This document shows positions 1 to 8,690 of a stretch of 64,000 bases of DNA, one piece after another. The DNA is from Sphingopyxis sp. Lineage in GTDB: Bacteria > Pseudomonadota > Alphaproteobacteria > Sphingomonadales > Sphingomonadaceae. The DNA is taken from NCBI RefSeq assembly GCF_016793825.1, contig NZ_JAEULM010000042.1, positions 1 to 64,000 of the forward strand. Direction: 5' to 3'. The position numbers and the translations under genes are program-made. Position 1 is the first letter of the stretch. The number at the start of each line of letters is the position of its first letter. The notes under the pieces were generated by a model. That model was not told the DNA's origin and searched no databases. It saw nothing but the letters and a program-made list of their open reading frames with translations.

Positions 1-72
1 GAACCACTGTCTCCACGATCAACATCCCGTTCTCGCCAACTGATCAAAACCAGTCGGCCGACTAAATCCCCG

Positions 73-139
73 GGATGAAGGGGTCCTTTTTGCACGCCGA
101 TCACCCCACGAAGGGGGTGCCTATTGCACGCTGATCCTC
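73..139. repeat. Imperfect direct repeats resembling insertion-sequence terminal repeats
   Basis: Two copies of a roughly 30-bp unit lie back to back: one starts with gaagggg near 76 and the other with gaaggggg near 110. Each runs into TGCACGC, one further base, then GATC. Just downstream TGAGTACAC occurs twice (145-153 and 158-166). Repeated short binding units of this kind are known at the ends of IS21-family elements, and this wording looks familiar from such termini, but no transposase gene is visible because the window starts here. The assignment is an inference. Confidence 0.35.
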
Positions 140-166
140 AATCGTGAGTACACCCACTGAGTACAC

Positions 167-572
167 ATGTGTGGTTTCAACCCGCATAAAATGGCAGAAA
201 ACCGTGGGCTTCTAGCCCCTCCGACCCCTCCCGTAGGGGTCACCAGCTTTTTCCCTTTGATACGGCTGGTTCGGCGCGCTGCGGTGATCGTCGGCGGAGG
301 CCGTCGATCGTCTTGCCATATCCGGTAGGGGTTGCCCGACAAACCGGCCAGCTCTCGCAACGGGGGAGGGGAGAGCTGGCCGGATGCGGACTGGGTCGGA
401 CTGGCGGGTGCCGGGTTTCAGTCCTCACAGCCCTGGTCGGGTCGTCGAAGAGCCTGCGCTTTCGACCCGTCCTTTCTAGAGAAGCCTGCCCGTCCGGGGC
501 ATGACCGTCACATGACAAACTCGTAATCCGCGCGTCAGCTTGCGGTGACGCGGCAGCGGCTATGACGAAGCC
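167..572. other. Gene-poor left margin
   Basis: This stretch of about 400 bp has no reading frame I can support; the short frames present have no recognisable domain and no convincing ribosome site. It contains C/G-rich runs and, close to the first gene, the leader sequence of the VirJ-like gene. I see no tRNA, no clear promoter and no intact mobile element in it. Confidence 0.4.
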
Positions 573-1313
573 ATGACGAAGCGCACGACCGGCACCAGAC
601 TATCGCGCGGCACGACCGGGATTTTGCTCCTGTTGCTGATCCTGTTCGGCTGTGCGGCCTATTATGTGCACGCCGGCTATTATGGCCATGACATCTACCA
701 CGAGATTCCGGCCGCCGGCGCCGGGCCGACCCGGACGGCGATCGTCATGCTGTCGGGCGATATGGGCGACCGCGTCGGCATGACGCCCAAGGTCGCGGCC
801 CGGCTCAACGCGCGCGGCCATGCGGTCGTGACGGTCAACAGCCTGTCCTATTTTTCGCCGCGCCGCACCGCCACCGAAGCGGCGGCCCTGATCGCGGGAG
901 CCATCCACCGCGCCGAGGCGCTGGGAAAGACCGACCATGTCGTCCTTGTCGGCCAGTCGTTCGGCGCCGACATGCTGCACGCCGGCCTTGCCGAATTGCC
1001 GCCGGCCGCGCGCGCGAAGGTCCGGGCCGTGGTGCTGGTGGTGCCCGGACACGACATCATCTTTCGCGCATCGCCGGTCGAACTGGCCGGGTTCGAAACC
1101 CCCGACGCCCTGGCGCTGCCGACCGCGTCGCGACTCACATGGGCGCCGGTCACCTGCATCTGGGGAACCGCCGAGACGAACAGCCTTTGTCCCGAACTGA
1201 ACCTGCCGAACGTCCGCAAGGTACCGCTGCCCGGCGGGCATCGGCTGGATTTCGACGACAAGGCGGTCGCCGAGGCGATCCTGACCGCGGTCGCGGCAAC
1301 AGGGAGCAAATGA
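573..1313 (+). CDS. VirJ/AcvB-like serine hydrolase, exported
   Basis: The 246-residue protein has an N-terminal hydrophobic segment (about 15-33, possibly ending in a lipobox-like LFGC) followed by an alpha/beta-hydrolase fold. The nucleophile motif GQSFGAD puts the serine near residue 129, and GGHRLDF near the C-terminus supplies a likely catalytic histidine. It matches the single-domain VirJ form rather than two-domain AcvB. In Agrobacterium AcvB is encoded with the lysyl-phosphatidylglycerol synthase LpiA/MprF and acts on its product; here mprF is two genes downstream, which supports a role in removing or turning over aminoacylated lipid in the periplasm. The next gene starts 1 nt after the stop, so the genes are probably cotranscribed. 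Confidence 0.8.
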   Translation: MTKRTTGTRLSRGTTGILLLLLILFGCAAYYVHAGYYGHDIYHEIPAAGAGPTRTAIVMLSGDMGDRVGMTPKVAARLNARGHAVVTVNSLSYFSPRRTATEAAALIAGAIHRAEALGKTDHVVLVGQSFGADMLHAGLAELPPAARAKVRAVVLVVPGHDIIFRASPVELAGFETPDALALPTASRLTWAPVTCIWGTAETNSLCPELNLPNVRKVPLPGGHRLDFDDKAVAEAILTAVAATGSK

Positions 1314-1314
1314 G

Positions 1315-1710
1315 ATGAAGATGATAGCCCTCGCGCTGATGCTCGCCGCATCGACCAGCGCAATCCCCCAGCCCGCCCTGTCACCGATCGGGGTATGGCA
1401 GAATCCCAAGGGAACGCTGCGCGTTCGGACGCGGCTGTGCGGTGCCTTGCTGTGCGGCAACATCATCTGGGCCAGTCCCAAGGCGATGGCCGATGCGCGC
1501 GATGCCGGCGTATCGTCGCTGATCGGCACGGAATTGCTCAGCGACTATCAGCATAGCGGGACCGGCCGGTGGACCGGGCAGGTCTATGTTCCCGACCAGG
1601 GTCGTCGTTTCTATTCGACGATCGAGCAGAAGGGGCCGAACGACATCCGTATTTCGGGCTGTATCCTCGGCGGACTGCTCTGCAAGCGACAGGACTGGAC
1701 GCGGCAATGA
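1315..1710 (+). CDS. DUF2147 secreted protein
   Basis: This 131-residue protein starts with a short signal peptide (first 18 or so residues, ending near TSAIP) and continues with the DUF2147 pattern: a G-x-W-x-N-P-K-G start of a lipocalin-like barrel, paired cysteines in CGALLCG and CILGGLLC, and a final D-W-x-R. The family is periplasmic and of unknown function. It sits between the VirJ-like gene and mprF with one-base spacing upstream and an ATGA overlap downstream, so it is almost certainly in the same operon and may act in the envelope. The start is supported by an AGGGAG site upstream. Confidence 0.8.
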   Translation: MKMIALALMLAASTSAIPQPALSPIGVWQNPKGTLRVRTRLCGALLCGNIIWASPKAMADARDAGVSSLIGTELLSDYQHSGTGRWTGQVYVPDQGRRFYSTIEQKGPNDIRISGCILGGLLCKRQDWTRQ

Positions 1711-4316
1711 CACGCCTGTTCGCCTGGGGCCGCGCGAACGGGCGGCTGCTGTCGATCCTCGCGGCGCTGATCGTCGCGGCGCTTGGTTTTTCGGCGCTGT
1801 TCGGGTTGCTCCATTCGGTCCGCCCGCACGCGATCCGCAAGGCCTTCGACGCGCTGTCGGTTGCGCAGGTCGCGGGTGCGCTGGGCCTGACGGCGACAAG
1901 TTATCTTCTGCTCACCCTCTACGACAGTTTCGCACTGCGGGTGATCGGGCGCTCGCTGCCCTGGCGCACCGCCGCGCTCGCCAGCTTCACCAGCTACACC
2001 CTCAGTCACAATCTGGGGCTCGCTCTCCTCACCGGCGGCTCGGCACGCTATCGCGTCTACCGCGGCGCCGGTCTGGGCGGGGGAGAGATCGGCAGCGTGA
2101 TCGCGCTCGCCAGCCTCAGTTTCTGGAACGGCGTCATCCTGCTGGCCGGGATCGCGGCAGCCGTAAGCACGCAGATCCTGCCCTTCTTCGACTGGGGACT
2201 GTCGCTTCACTGGCTGCATGTCGCGGGGCTGGCGACGATCACCGTCTGCCTCATCCCCCTGCTGCTGCGCCATTTCGGCCTCGACGCGGTGGAGATCGGC
2301 GGCTGGCGGACCCCGCTTCCCGGCCCCGCCATGAGCGCATCGATGACGCTGGTGGCCGCGCTCGACCTCGCCGCAGCGAGCGCCGCTCTGTACATCCTGC
2401 TGCCGGCGCCGGACCCGGCGGCCTATCCGCTCTTCTTCCTCGGCTATGCGCTGGCGATCATCGCCGCGCTGATCAGCCATGTGCCGGGCGGGCTTGGCGT
2501 GTTCGAGGCGGTGGTCATCGCGACCGTTCCCGGCGACAAGGCGGAACTGCTCGCGGCGTTGCTGGCCTATCGCGTCATCTATTATCTGCTGCCCCTGCTC
2601 GTTGCGGCGCTGATGCTGGCCTGGCACGAAAGTCGCGCCTGGCATGCGCCGGCCCGCGAACTGGCGGTGGCGAGTCAGTCGCTGCTTCGCGAACTCGCAC
2701 CGTCGCTGCTGGCCGCACTGGTCTTCGCCGGCGGGTTGATCCTGCTGCTGTCGGGGTCGACGCCGGCCGATGCGGCGCGGATGCACGACCTCAAGCATTT
2801 CCTTCCGTTGCCGTTCGTCGAGGCATCGCACCTTGCGGCGAGCCTCGCCGGCACCTTGCTGCTGTTTCTGGCACCGGGGCTGCTTCGCCGCCTCGACGGC
2901 GCGTTCCTGGCCACCCGCACGCTGATCGGCGCGGCGATCCTCTTTTCGCTGGCCAAGGGGTTCGATTATGAGGAAGCGCTGATCCTGAGCGGAATCGCCG
3001 CCGCGTTGCAGTGGAGTCGCCCCGCCTTTTATCGCAAGACCGCGCTGATCGACGCGCCGCTGTCGACCGGCTGGGTAGCGGCGGCGCTGACCGCCATCCT
3101 AGCCGCGACATTCGCTGGCTTCTTCGCATACAAGCATGTCGCCTACGACAGCAGTCTCTGGTGGCAGTTCAGCCTGCGCGGCGACGCGCCGCGCTTTCTT
3201 CGCGGGTTGTTCGGGATCGCGGTGTTGCTCGCGGGGCTGGCGCTGTGGCGGCTGTTCGCGCCGTCGGCGCGGCCCGACGGCCCCGCCGACGTCGGGTTCG
3301 ACCAGCTCGAGCCCGCGCTCGCGCTGGCCGATCAGACCGACGCCTTTCTGGCATTCACTGGCGACAAGCGCTTTCTGCTCGCCGACGAAGGCGATGCCTT
3401 TCTGATGTATCGGACGCAGGGTGCGAACTGGATCGTGATGGGCGATCCGGTCGGCAACGAGGCGCGCTGGTCCGACCTGTTGTGGAAGCTGCGCGAAAAG
3501 GCCGATGCGGCGCAGGGGCGCATCCTGCTCTACCAGATCGGATCGCGCTGCTTGCCTTACGCGATCGACCTTGGCCTGGGGATCGTCAAATATGGCGAAG
3601 AAGCGCGCGTCGAACTCGCCGATTTCACGCTGGCGGGGCCGCAAGCCAAGTCGCTGCGCCATGCCGAACGGCGCGCGCTGCAGGAGGGAGCCACGTTCGC
3701 GATCCTCCCCGCCGCCGAGGTACCCACGCATATCGAGGAACTGCAAGCCGTTTCGGACGCCTGGCTGGCAGCCAAGAAGCAGCGCGAAAAGGCCTTCAGC
3801 CTCGGCAGTTTCGACCCCGCCTACATGGCGCATTTCCCCTGCGCCGTCGTACGGATAGCGGGGCGGATCGTCGCATTCGCGAACATCCTCGCGACGCCGA
3901 ACCGGACCGAAATGTCCGTCGATCTGATGCGCCACGACACGATACCCTATGGCGTGATGGATTTTCTGTTCATCCGGTTGATGGAACATGCCCGCACCGA
4001 AGGCTATCGCCGCTTCACGCTGGGCATCGCCCCCCTCTCGGGCATCGACGGCCACAAACTTGCCCCCGCATGGGCGCGCGGCGCCGCCTTCGTCTTCCGC
4101 CACGGCGAGATGCTGTACGGGTTCGAGGGTTTGCGAAGCTACAAGGCGAAATTCGCGACCCATTGGGAACCGCGTTACATCGCGGGTCCGCGCGGGATGG
4201 CGTTCGCGCAGGGCATGGCCGCAGTTCACCATATCGTCAGCCGTCCGCCCGCAAGGCGAAAAGCCGCGGCGCCTGCCCTCACGCTCCCTCTCGCGCCCGC
4301 TCTCACGCTCGCCTGA
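1707..4316 (+). CDS. mprF: Phosphatidylglycerol lysyl/alanyltransferase MprF
   Basis: The 869-residue protein has the full MprF plan: about 500 residues of membrane segments (flippase region, including the LISHVPGGLGVFE element) followed by a cytosolic DUF2156/GNAT-like synthase domain from about 535 to 840, including WIVMGDPVG and GIAPLSG. MprF transfers lysine or alanine from aminoacyl-tRNA to phosphatidylglycerol and flips the product outward, lowering surface negative charge and giving resistance to cationic peptides and acid. The frame is open further upstream, but the ATG at 1707 overlaps the preceding stop as ATGA and begins a natural N-terminus, so I chose it. The amino-acid specificity cannot be read from sequence. 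Confidence 0.92.
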   Translation: MTRLFAWGRANGRLLSILAALIVAALGFSALFGLLHSVRPHAIRKAFDALSVAQVAGALGLTATSYLLLTLYDSFALRVIGRSLPWRTAALASFTSYTLSHNLGLALLTGGSARYRVYRGAGLGGGEIGSVIALASLSFWNGVILLAGIAAAVSTQILPFFDWGLSLHWLHVAGLATITVCLIPLLLRHFGLDAVEIGGWRTPLPGPAMSASMTLVAALDLAAASAALYILLPAPDPAAYPLFFLGYALAIIAALISHVPGGLGVFEAVVIATVPGDKAELLAALLAYRVIYYLLPLLVAALMLAWHESRAWHAPARELAVASQSLLRELAPSLLAALVFAGGLILLLSGSTPADAARMHDLKHFLPLPFVEASHLAASLAGTLLLFLAPGLLRRLDGAFLATRTLIGAAILFSLAKGFDYEEALILSGIAAALQWSRPAFYRKTALIDAPLSTGWVAAALTAILAATFAGFFAYKHVAYDSSLWWQFSLRGDAPRFLRGLFGIAVLLAGLALWRLFAPSARPDGPADVGFDQLEPALALADQTDAFLAFTGDKRFLLADEGDAFLMYRTQGANWIVMGDPVGNEARWSDLLWKLREKADAAQGRILLYQIGSRCLPYAIDLGLGIVKYGEEARVELADFTLAGPQAKSLRHAERRALQEGATFAILPAAEVPTHIEELQAVSDAWLAAKKQREKAFSLGSFDPAYMAHFPCAVVRIAGRIVAFANILATPNRTEMSVDLMRHDTIPYGVMDFLFIRLMEHARTEGYRRFTLGIAPLSGIDGHKLAPAWARGAAFVFRHGEMLYGFEGLRSYKAKFATHWEPRYIAGPRGMAFAQGMAAVHHIVSRPPARRKAAAPALTLPLAPALTLA

Positions 4317-4738
4317 TGACCGTCGTGCGCCTCCGTCCGATGCCTCCCGCCGGTGCGATGCTGCTGTTGATGGCGGCGGTGGTCGCGCTTGCGGCGCATC
4401 TGGCGGCGGCCCCGCATGCACCCTCGGGCGAGCAGATCCCGGGGCTGACCTACGAAGCCGAACGTGCGACACCGCACGCGCCGCTCGCGCTGGTCGTGAC
4501 CAGCGTGCAGGACGGCAGCGCGGCGGCGAAAGCCGACATCGCGGCGGGAGATGTCATCGACGGTATCGACGGCCGGCCGATCGCTTCGGTTTCGTCGGTT
4601 GCACGCGCGGTGCGGGGGGATGCACACAAGGGGGTGCTCCTGCATATTCGCCATGCGGGCGAGAGCCGCTATAAGCATCTTCCCGCCCATCACACCCAGG
4701 AGCCGCATGTCGCAGAAAATACTCGTCGTCGAGGATGA
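4316..4738 (+). CDS. Small membrane-anchored PDZ-domain protein
   Basis: This 140-residue protein has an N-terminal hydrophobic stretch (about 9-30) and one PDZ-like domain, visible as VVTSVQDGSAAAKADI, then AGDVIDGIDGRPI. No protease domain is present. It starts in a TGATG overlap with the mprF stop, and its last 10 codons overlap the start of the response regulator. A lone PDZ domain at the membrane, encoded between an envelope-lipid enzyme and a two-component system, could sense or scaffold a periplasmic partner; that role is inference. The reading of the last residues is uncertain because of the overlap. Confidence 0.65.
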   Translation: MTVVRLRPMPPAGAMLLLMAAVVALAAHLAAAPHAPSGEQIPGLTYEAERATPHAPLALVVTSVQDGSAAAKADIAAGDVIDGIDGRPIASVSSVARAVRGDAHKGVLLHIRHAGESRYKHLPAHHTQEPHVAENTRRRG

Positions 4739-5393
4739 TCCGACCACCGCGGACTTCATCGTCAAGAGCCTGACCGGCGAAGGATTCGTCGTGGATCACG
4801 CGCCCGACGGGCGTGACGGACTGTTCCACGCAACCGACGGCAGCTATGACGCGATCATCCTCGACCGGATGCTGCCCGGCATGGACGGAATGGCCGTGCT
4901 CGCAGCGCTCCGCGCGGCGAAGGTCGCGACCCCGGTCATCATCCTCTCGAACCTCGGGGCCGTCGATGCCCGCGTCGAGGGGCTGACATCGGGCGCGAAC
5001 GATTATCTGGTCAAGCCCTTCGCCTTTTCCGAGCTGCTCGCGCGGCTGAAGCTGCTGCTCGCGAAGCCCTCGGGCGGCACGCAGGTCGAAACCATGCTGG
5101 CCTGCGAAGACCTGGAAATGAACCTGCTCAGCCGGCGCGTGACGCGCGCGGGCAAGCGGATCGACCTGCAGCCGCGCGAATTTCGCCTCCTCGAATATCT
5201 CCTCCGCCACAAGGAACAGGTGGTCACGCGCACAATGATGCTCGAGGGGGTGTGGGAATATCATTTCGATCCGGGCACCAACGTCGTCGATGTCCATGTC
5301 AGCCGGCTGCGGCGCAAGGTCGACGACGGCTTCGACAAACCGCTGGTCCACACGATCCGCGGCGCAGGCTATATGCTCGGCAAGACGGATTGA
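4707..5393 (+). CDS. OmpR/PhoB-family response regulator
   Basis: The 228-residue protein has a complete receiver domain: acidic residues E9-D10-D11, phosphoacceptor D53 in ILDRMLPG, S81 at the switch position and K103 in LVKPF. A winged-helix DNA-binding domain (about 130-225) ends with VHTIRGAGYML, typical of the family. An AGGAG site lies just before the ATG at 4707. The histidine kinase gene follows within 5 nt, so the two form a pair. The regulated genes are not evident; the neighbouring mprF operon is an obvious candidate. Confidence 0.93.
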   Translation: MSQKILVVEDDPTTADFIVKSLTGEGFVVDHAPDGRDGLFHATDGSYDAIILDRMLPGMDGMAVLAALRAAKVATPVIILSNLGAVDARVEGLTSGANDYLVKPFAFSELLARLKLLLAKPSGGTQVETMLACEDLEMNLLSRRVTRAGKRIDLQPREFRLLEYLLRHKEQVVTRTMMLEGVWEYHFDPGTNVVDVHVSRLRRKVDDGFDKPLVHTIRGAGYMLGKTD

Positions 5394-5397
5394 GATC

Positions 5398-6768
5398 GTG
5401 AAGCGGGGGTTCTTTCAGTCGACGACGGTTCGCCTCGCGCTGGCGCTGCTGCTCGTCCAGGTCGCGGCGCTCGCGCTTGGGCTGGCGGTAATCCACCGCT
5501 TCACCGAGGCGACGATCCTGTCCGATGCGCGCACCGCCGCCGAGGTCGCGCGCGACGACTTCGCCGAGGAATATCGGCAGGAGGGTGAGGCCGGGCTGGT
5601 GCGCGCGATCCGCGACCGGCTGACGGTCCGCGACGACCGGAATTTCGTCGTCCTTCTCAAAGGCCCGAACAGCCAGGCGATCGCGGGCAATCTGGCGCAA
5701 TGGCCGGCGACAGTCGGCGATGCCGAACGCTGGCGCCGAATAAGCCTGTACCGCAAAGGCGGCCTGGCGGCCGAGGAGATGGGGATCGTGACAACCCGCC
5801 TCGATGCGGGCCGGGTCCTGCTGACCGGCGAAGTACTCGAAGCGCAGGCGCAGCTCACGCGCGCGAGTCAGGCGGCCTTTCTCTATGCGCTGGCCGCCGG
5901 GATTCTCCTCGCCGCGATCGTCGCCGGGGTCGCGGCATGGATCCTTGCCCGGCGCGTCGATGCCTTCGCCCGCGCCGCCTCCGCCATCGCGGGCGGCCAG
6001 CTCGACGCGCGGGTCGAACGCGACGAAACCGGCGATGCCTTCGACCGGCTGGGCACCTCGATCAACGCCATGCTCGATCGCATCGAAGCCCTCGTCGGCG
6101 AGCTGCGCATGGTGACCGATTCGATGGCGCACGACCTTCGATCGCCGGTCTCGCGGATGAAGGCGACACTCGAGCAGGCGCTCGGCCGCGCGCGCGAACC
6201 ACAGGCCGTCGCCGCGCTCGCCGGCGCGATCGACGAGGCCGATGGGCTCCACCGCCTGCTCGACACCGCTCTCGAGATCAGCCGCGCCGAGGCGGGGATC
6301 GGGCGCGACCAGTTCGCACGCTTCGCGCTGGCTCCGCTGCTGGAGGATCTTGCCGAAGTCTATGGCCCGCTCGCGGAAGACGAAGGCTTTACGATATCGG
6401 TCGATGCGCCCCCCGACCTCGACGTTCTCGCCCATCGCGAAATGCTGCTCCGCGCCCTGTCGAACCTGATCGACAACGCGCTGAAATATGCGGAAGGCGG
6501 GTCGACGATCAAGCTGGCGGCGGCCTGGGAGGGCAGCACGATAGCCCTTGCCGTCGCCGACGACGGCCCTGGCATCGCCGAAGAGCGGATCGGCGAGGCC
6601 GCCAAGCGTTTCGTCCGGCTCGACCCCGCGCGGGCCGGCCCCGGCGCCGGGCTCGGCCTGTCGCTTGTCGAGACGATCGCCCACTTGCATGGTGGCACGA
6701 TGGCCATCGGCCGCGCCGACCCGCACGGCATGGTGGTGACGCTGCGCCTGCCGATAGCTTCGGATTGA
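5398..6768 (+). CDS. Two-component sensor histidine kinase
   Basis: Starting at the GTG at 5398, the protein has 456 residues. It has a TM segment (about 11-33), a periplasmic stretch of about 120 residues, a second TM (about 160-182), a HAMP domain ending near LGTSINAMLDRI, the H-box in MAHDLRSPVSR with the phosphorylated histidine near 245, and a HATPase domain with the N-box around LIDNALKYAE, then DDGPGI and GLGLSLVETI. It immediately follows its response regulator. The input signal is unknown. The frame is open upstream, but those codons overlap the regulator gene and read as non-natural sequence, so the GTG is preferred. Confidence 0.92.
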   Translation: MKRGFFQSTTVRLALALLLVQVAALALGLAVIHRFTEATILSDARTAAEVARDDFAEEYRQEGEAGLVRAIRDRLTVRDDRNFVVLLKGPNSQAIAGNLAQWPATVGDAERWRRISLYRKGGLAAEEMGIVTTRLDAGRVLLTGEVLEAQAQLTRASQAAFLYALAAGILLAAIVAGVAAWILARRVDAFARAASAIAGGQLDARVERDETGDAFDRLGTSINAMLDRIEALVGELRMVTDSMAHDLRSPVSRMKATLEQALGRAREPQAVAALAGAIDEADGLHRLLDTALEISRAEAGIGRDQFARFALAPLLEDLAEVYGPLAEDEGFTISVDAPPDLDVLAHREMLLRALSNLIDNALKYAEGGSTIKLAAAWEGSTIALAVADDGPGIAEERIGEAAKRFVRLDPARAGPGAGLGLSLVETIAHLHGGTMAIGRADPHGMVVTLRLPIASD

Positions 6769-6826
6769 CGCCGAAGCCGACAGGGTCTCGCTGGGAATCC
6801 CGGGCCGTCCCCGCCACGCTTGGCCC

Positions 6827-7513
6827 GTGATCGAAAACGGGGGCCATATCCATCTGATCCTGCCGGACGCCACCGAGCGTGCGGCCTGTTTTCGTGTCCT
6901 CGCCGAGGGCGGGGGGCGGATCGTGCGAAGCTTTGCCAGCGCCGACGCCTGGTTCGAAGCGCGCGCCGATGCTGATTGTGCGATCCTGCTGTTCCATTGG
7001 CGCCAGCCGGGAAAGCAGGACGGCGCGGCATTGCTCGATCGCATCGGCGGGCGAGCCGACGTCACCGCCTTTGTCGCCGCGGACCATCTTTCGATCGCGG
7101 AAACCCGCCTGATCCTGCGCGGCGGAGCGCACGATCTGCTGCCCGCGCCGCTCGACCCGCGCCTTGTCCGTCGGACGATCGACGCCGCGATGACGAGTTG
7201 GCAGGTGCGACAGATCGCGCGGGCGCAACACCGCGAGGCCGAGCTGCGCCTCGCGACGCTGACCCCTCGCGAACGCGACATACTGGATGCCATCGCCGCC
7301 GGACTCGGCAACAAGGCCATCGCACGGCGACTGGACCTCAGCCCCCGCACGGTCGAGGTTCACCGTGCGAACATCATGCGCCGCGCCGGCGCCACGAGCG
7401 TGGCCGAGCTGCTGCGCCTGCGCTTCACTGTCGAACTCGCCGACGACAACCCTGTCCATTTCGGTGCAGGAAGGCCGGCTCCGACCGCCGGGGATCGCGC
7501 AACGATGCTATAA
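6827..7513 (+). CDS. FixJ/NarL-like regulator with degenerate receiver
   Basis: The 228-residue protein (GTG start) has a receiver-like N-terminal half and a clear LuxR-type helix-turn-helix from about 145 to 205 (LTPRERDILDAIAAG, NKAIARRLDLSPRTVEVHR). In the receiver the phosphoacceptor position reads LLFHWRQPG, with histidine near 57 instead of aspartate, and the conserved lysine position reads LPAPL, with alanine. It should therefore not accept phosphate in the usual way and may act constitutively or through another ligand. It follows the kinase by 58 bp and is transcribed in the same direction. Its C-terminal 20 residues are low in recognisable structure. Confidence 0.82.
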   Translation: MIENGGHIHLILPDATERAACFRVLAEGGGRIVRSFASADAWFEARADADCAILLFHWRQPGKQDGAALLDRIGGRADVTAFVAADHLSIAETRLILRGGAHDLLPAPLDPRLVRRTIDAAMTSWQVRQIARAQHREAELRLATLTPRERDILDAIAAGLGNKAIARRLDLSPRTVEVHRANIMRRAGATSVAELLRLRFTVELADDNPVHFGAGRPAPTAGDRATML

Positions 7514-7571
7514 GGGAAGCGAACGGACCCGTGCCTTTGAGTTGGTCCCCATCGGCGCACCCGTTCGCATT

Positions 7572-7595
7572 CGCGGCCATCCCCACCTGGCCGCG
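7572..7595. terminator. Hairpin between convergent genes
   Basis: CGCGGCCA (7572-7579) and TGGCCGCG (7588-7595) form a perfect 8-bp stem with an 8-nt loop in the 130-bp gap between the LuxR-type gene and the oppositely transcribed acyltransferase gene. No T-run follows on either strand, so intrinsic termination is possible but weak. Confidence 0.3.
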
Positions 7596-7643
7596 ATTCC
7601 CAACCGGGCCGGCGGAGGATGTTCCACTTCCGTCGGCCCCACC

Positions 7644-8690
7644 CTATCCGGTGACGAGGGCGCGTTGCTCGGCACGGGCCATGGACAACAGGATCGGGTC
7701 GGACACCTGCCGCGCCGCGAAGTCGGCCTTGCTTGCGATCCCCTGCCACTCGATCCCGATCAGCGACTGGGCGATCGCCCCGCCAAGCGTATCGCCGGGG
7801 CCGGGCAGAATGAGGACGTCAGGCGCAAATTCCCTGACCGCGACCTGCACCGAGCGCGCGAAGTCATAGGCCGCGAGAATCTGGTGACCGAACGTATAGT
7901 CCCGGATGGCGTCGGGATCGGACGCGAAACGGCGCCAGATATGGCCGCGCCCGTCAACCATCGGGATCGTCGGCCGGCCGAACAGCGAGACAGGCAGTTC
8001 GGCCATCGCCTTGTCCGAGCTTCCGAACATCAGCGGGGTGTGAAAGGGTCCATGGCCCGCGAGGCGCAGCGGATCGCGGCCGGGCGTCGGCGGCGTTTCG
8101 GCAAGCATCGCCGCAAGACCTTCCTCGTTGCCGGCAAGGACGAGCATGCCGGCGAGGTCGATCGAGAGCGCCAGCGCGTGCCCCGGGCGCGACCCGATGT
8201 CGGCGACAAGACCGAACAGCGCCTCGCGCAGACCGGGGACAGGACGCCACTCCTCATCGACCACCTGCAGCAATATCTGCCCGCCCGGGCCATGCGTCTG
8301 GCTGTTGAGTCCCATCGCGTTGCTGATCCGGAAACCGTCCGCGACCGATACCGCACCGCCGAGTGCAAGCGCGCTGTACCAGCCCATCGAATTGCCGGCG
8401 ACCGCGACCACGTCGAACCGTTCGCGGTCGATGCTCAGATAATCGAGTGCCGTGGCCGCATAGATCAGCGGCGCCGCGACATCGCCGCGCATATGCGTGG
8501 CGACGCTGAACCGTTCGGCGCCGTCGAGTTCGGTGACCGTCGGCTGGCCGCGTTCGGCGCGCTGCGCGTCGAAGTTCGCAATGACGTCGGCGAAGCGGGC
8601 ACCATGCAACCGCGCGATGCTGCCGAGTTCGCCCTTGCCATAGGTTCCGCGCCCCGGCGCGACGACGAGCGCGGTCTTGCGGTCGCTCAT
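7644..8690 (-). CDS. FabD-like acyltransferase
   Basis: The 348-residue protein resembles malonyl-CoA:ACP transacylase: the nucleophile elbow reads AGNSMGW with serine near residue 101, followed by an Ala/Gly-rich helix, and near the C-terminus there is LPGPGDTLGG, typical of this fold. FabD normally has GHSLGE, so the substrate may differ from malonyl-CoA. The ATG overlaps the stop of the E1 gene upstream as ATGA, meaning the two proteins are made together. The frame is open further upstream but that extension lies inside the E1 gene. The true acyl donor and acceptor are unknown. Confidence 0.75.
   Translation of the reverse strand: MSDRKTALVVAPGRGTYGKGELGSIARLHGARFADVIANFDAQRAERGQPTVTELDGAERFSVATHMRGDVAAPLIYAATALDYLSIDRERFDVVAVAGNSMGWYSALALGGAVSVADGFRISNAMGLNSQTHGPGGQILLQVVDEEWRPVPGLREALFGLVADIGSRPGHALALSIDLAGMLVLAGNEEGLAAMLAETPPTPGRDPLRLAGHGPFHTPLMFGSSDKAMAELPVSLFGRPTIPMVDGRGHIWRRFASDPDAIRDYTFGHQILAAYDFARSVQVAVREFAPDVLILPGPGDTLGGAIAQSLIGIEWQGIASKADFAARQVSDPILLSMARAEQRALVTG

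Noticed and set aside
1569-1706. Upstream extension of mprF
   Set aside because: The extra 46 codons lie in the DUF2147 gene in another frame and read as unnatural sequence; the ATGA overlap at 1707 is the normal start.
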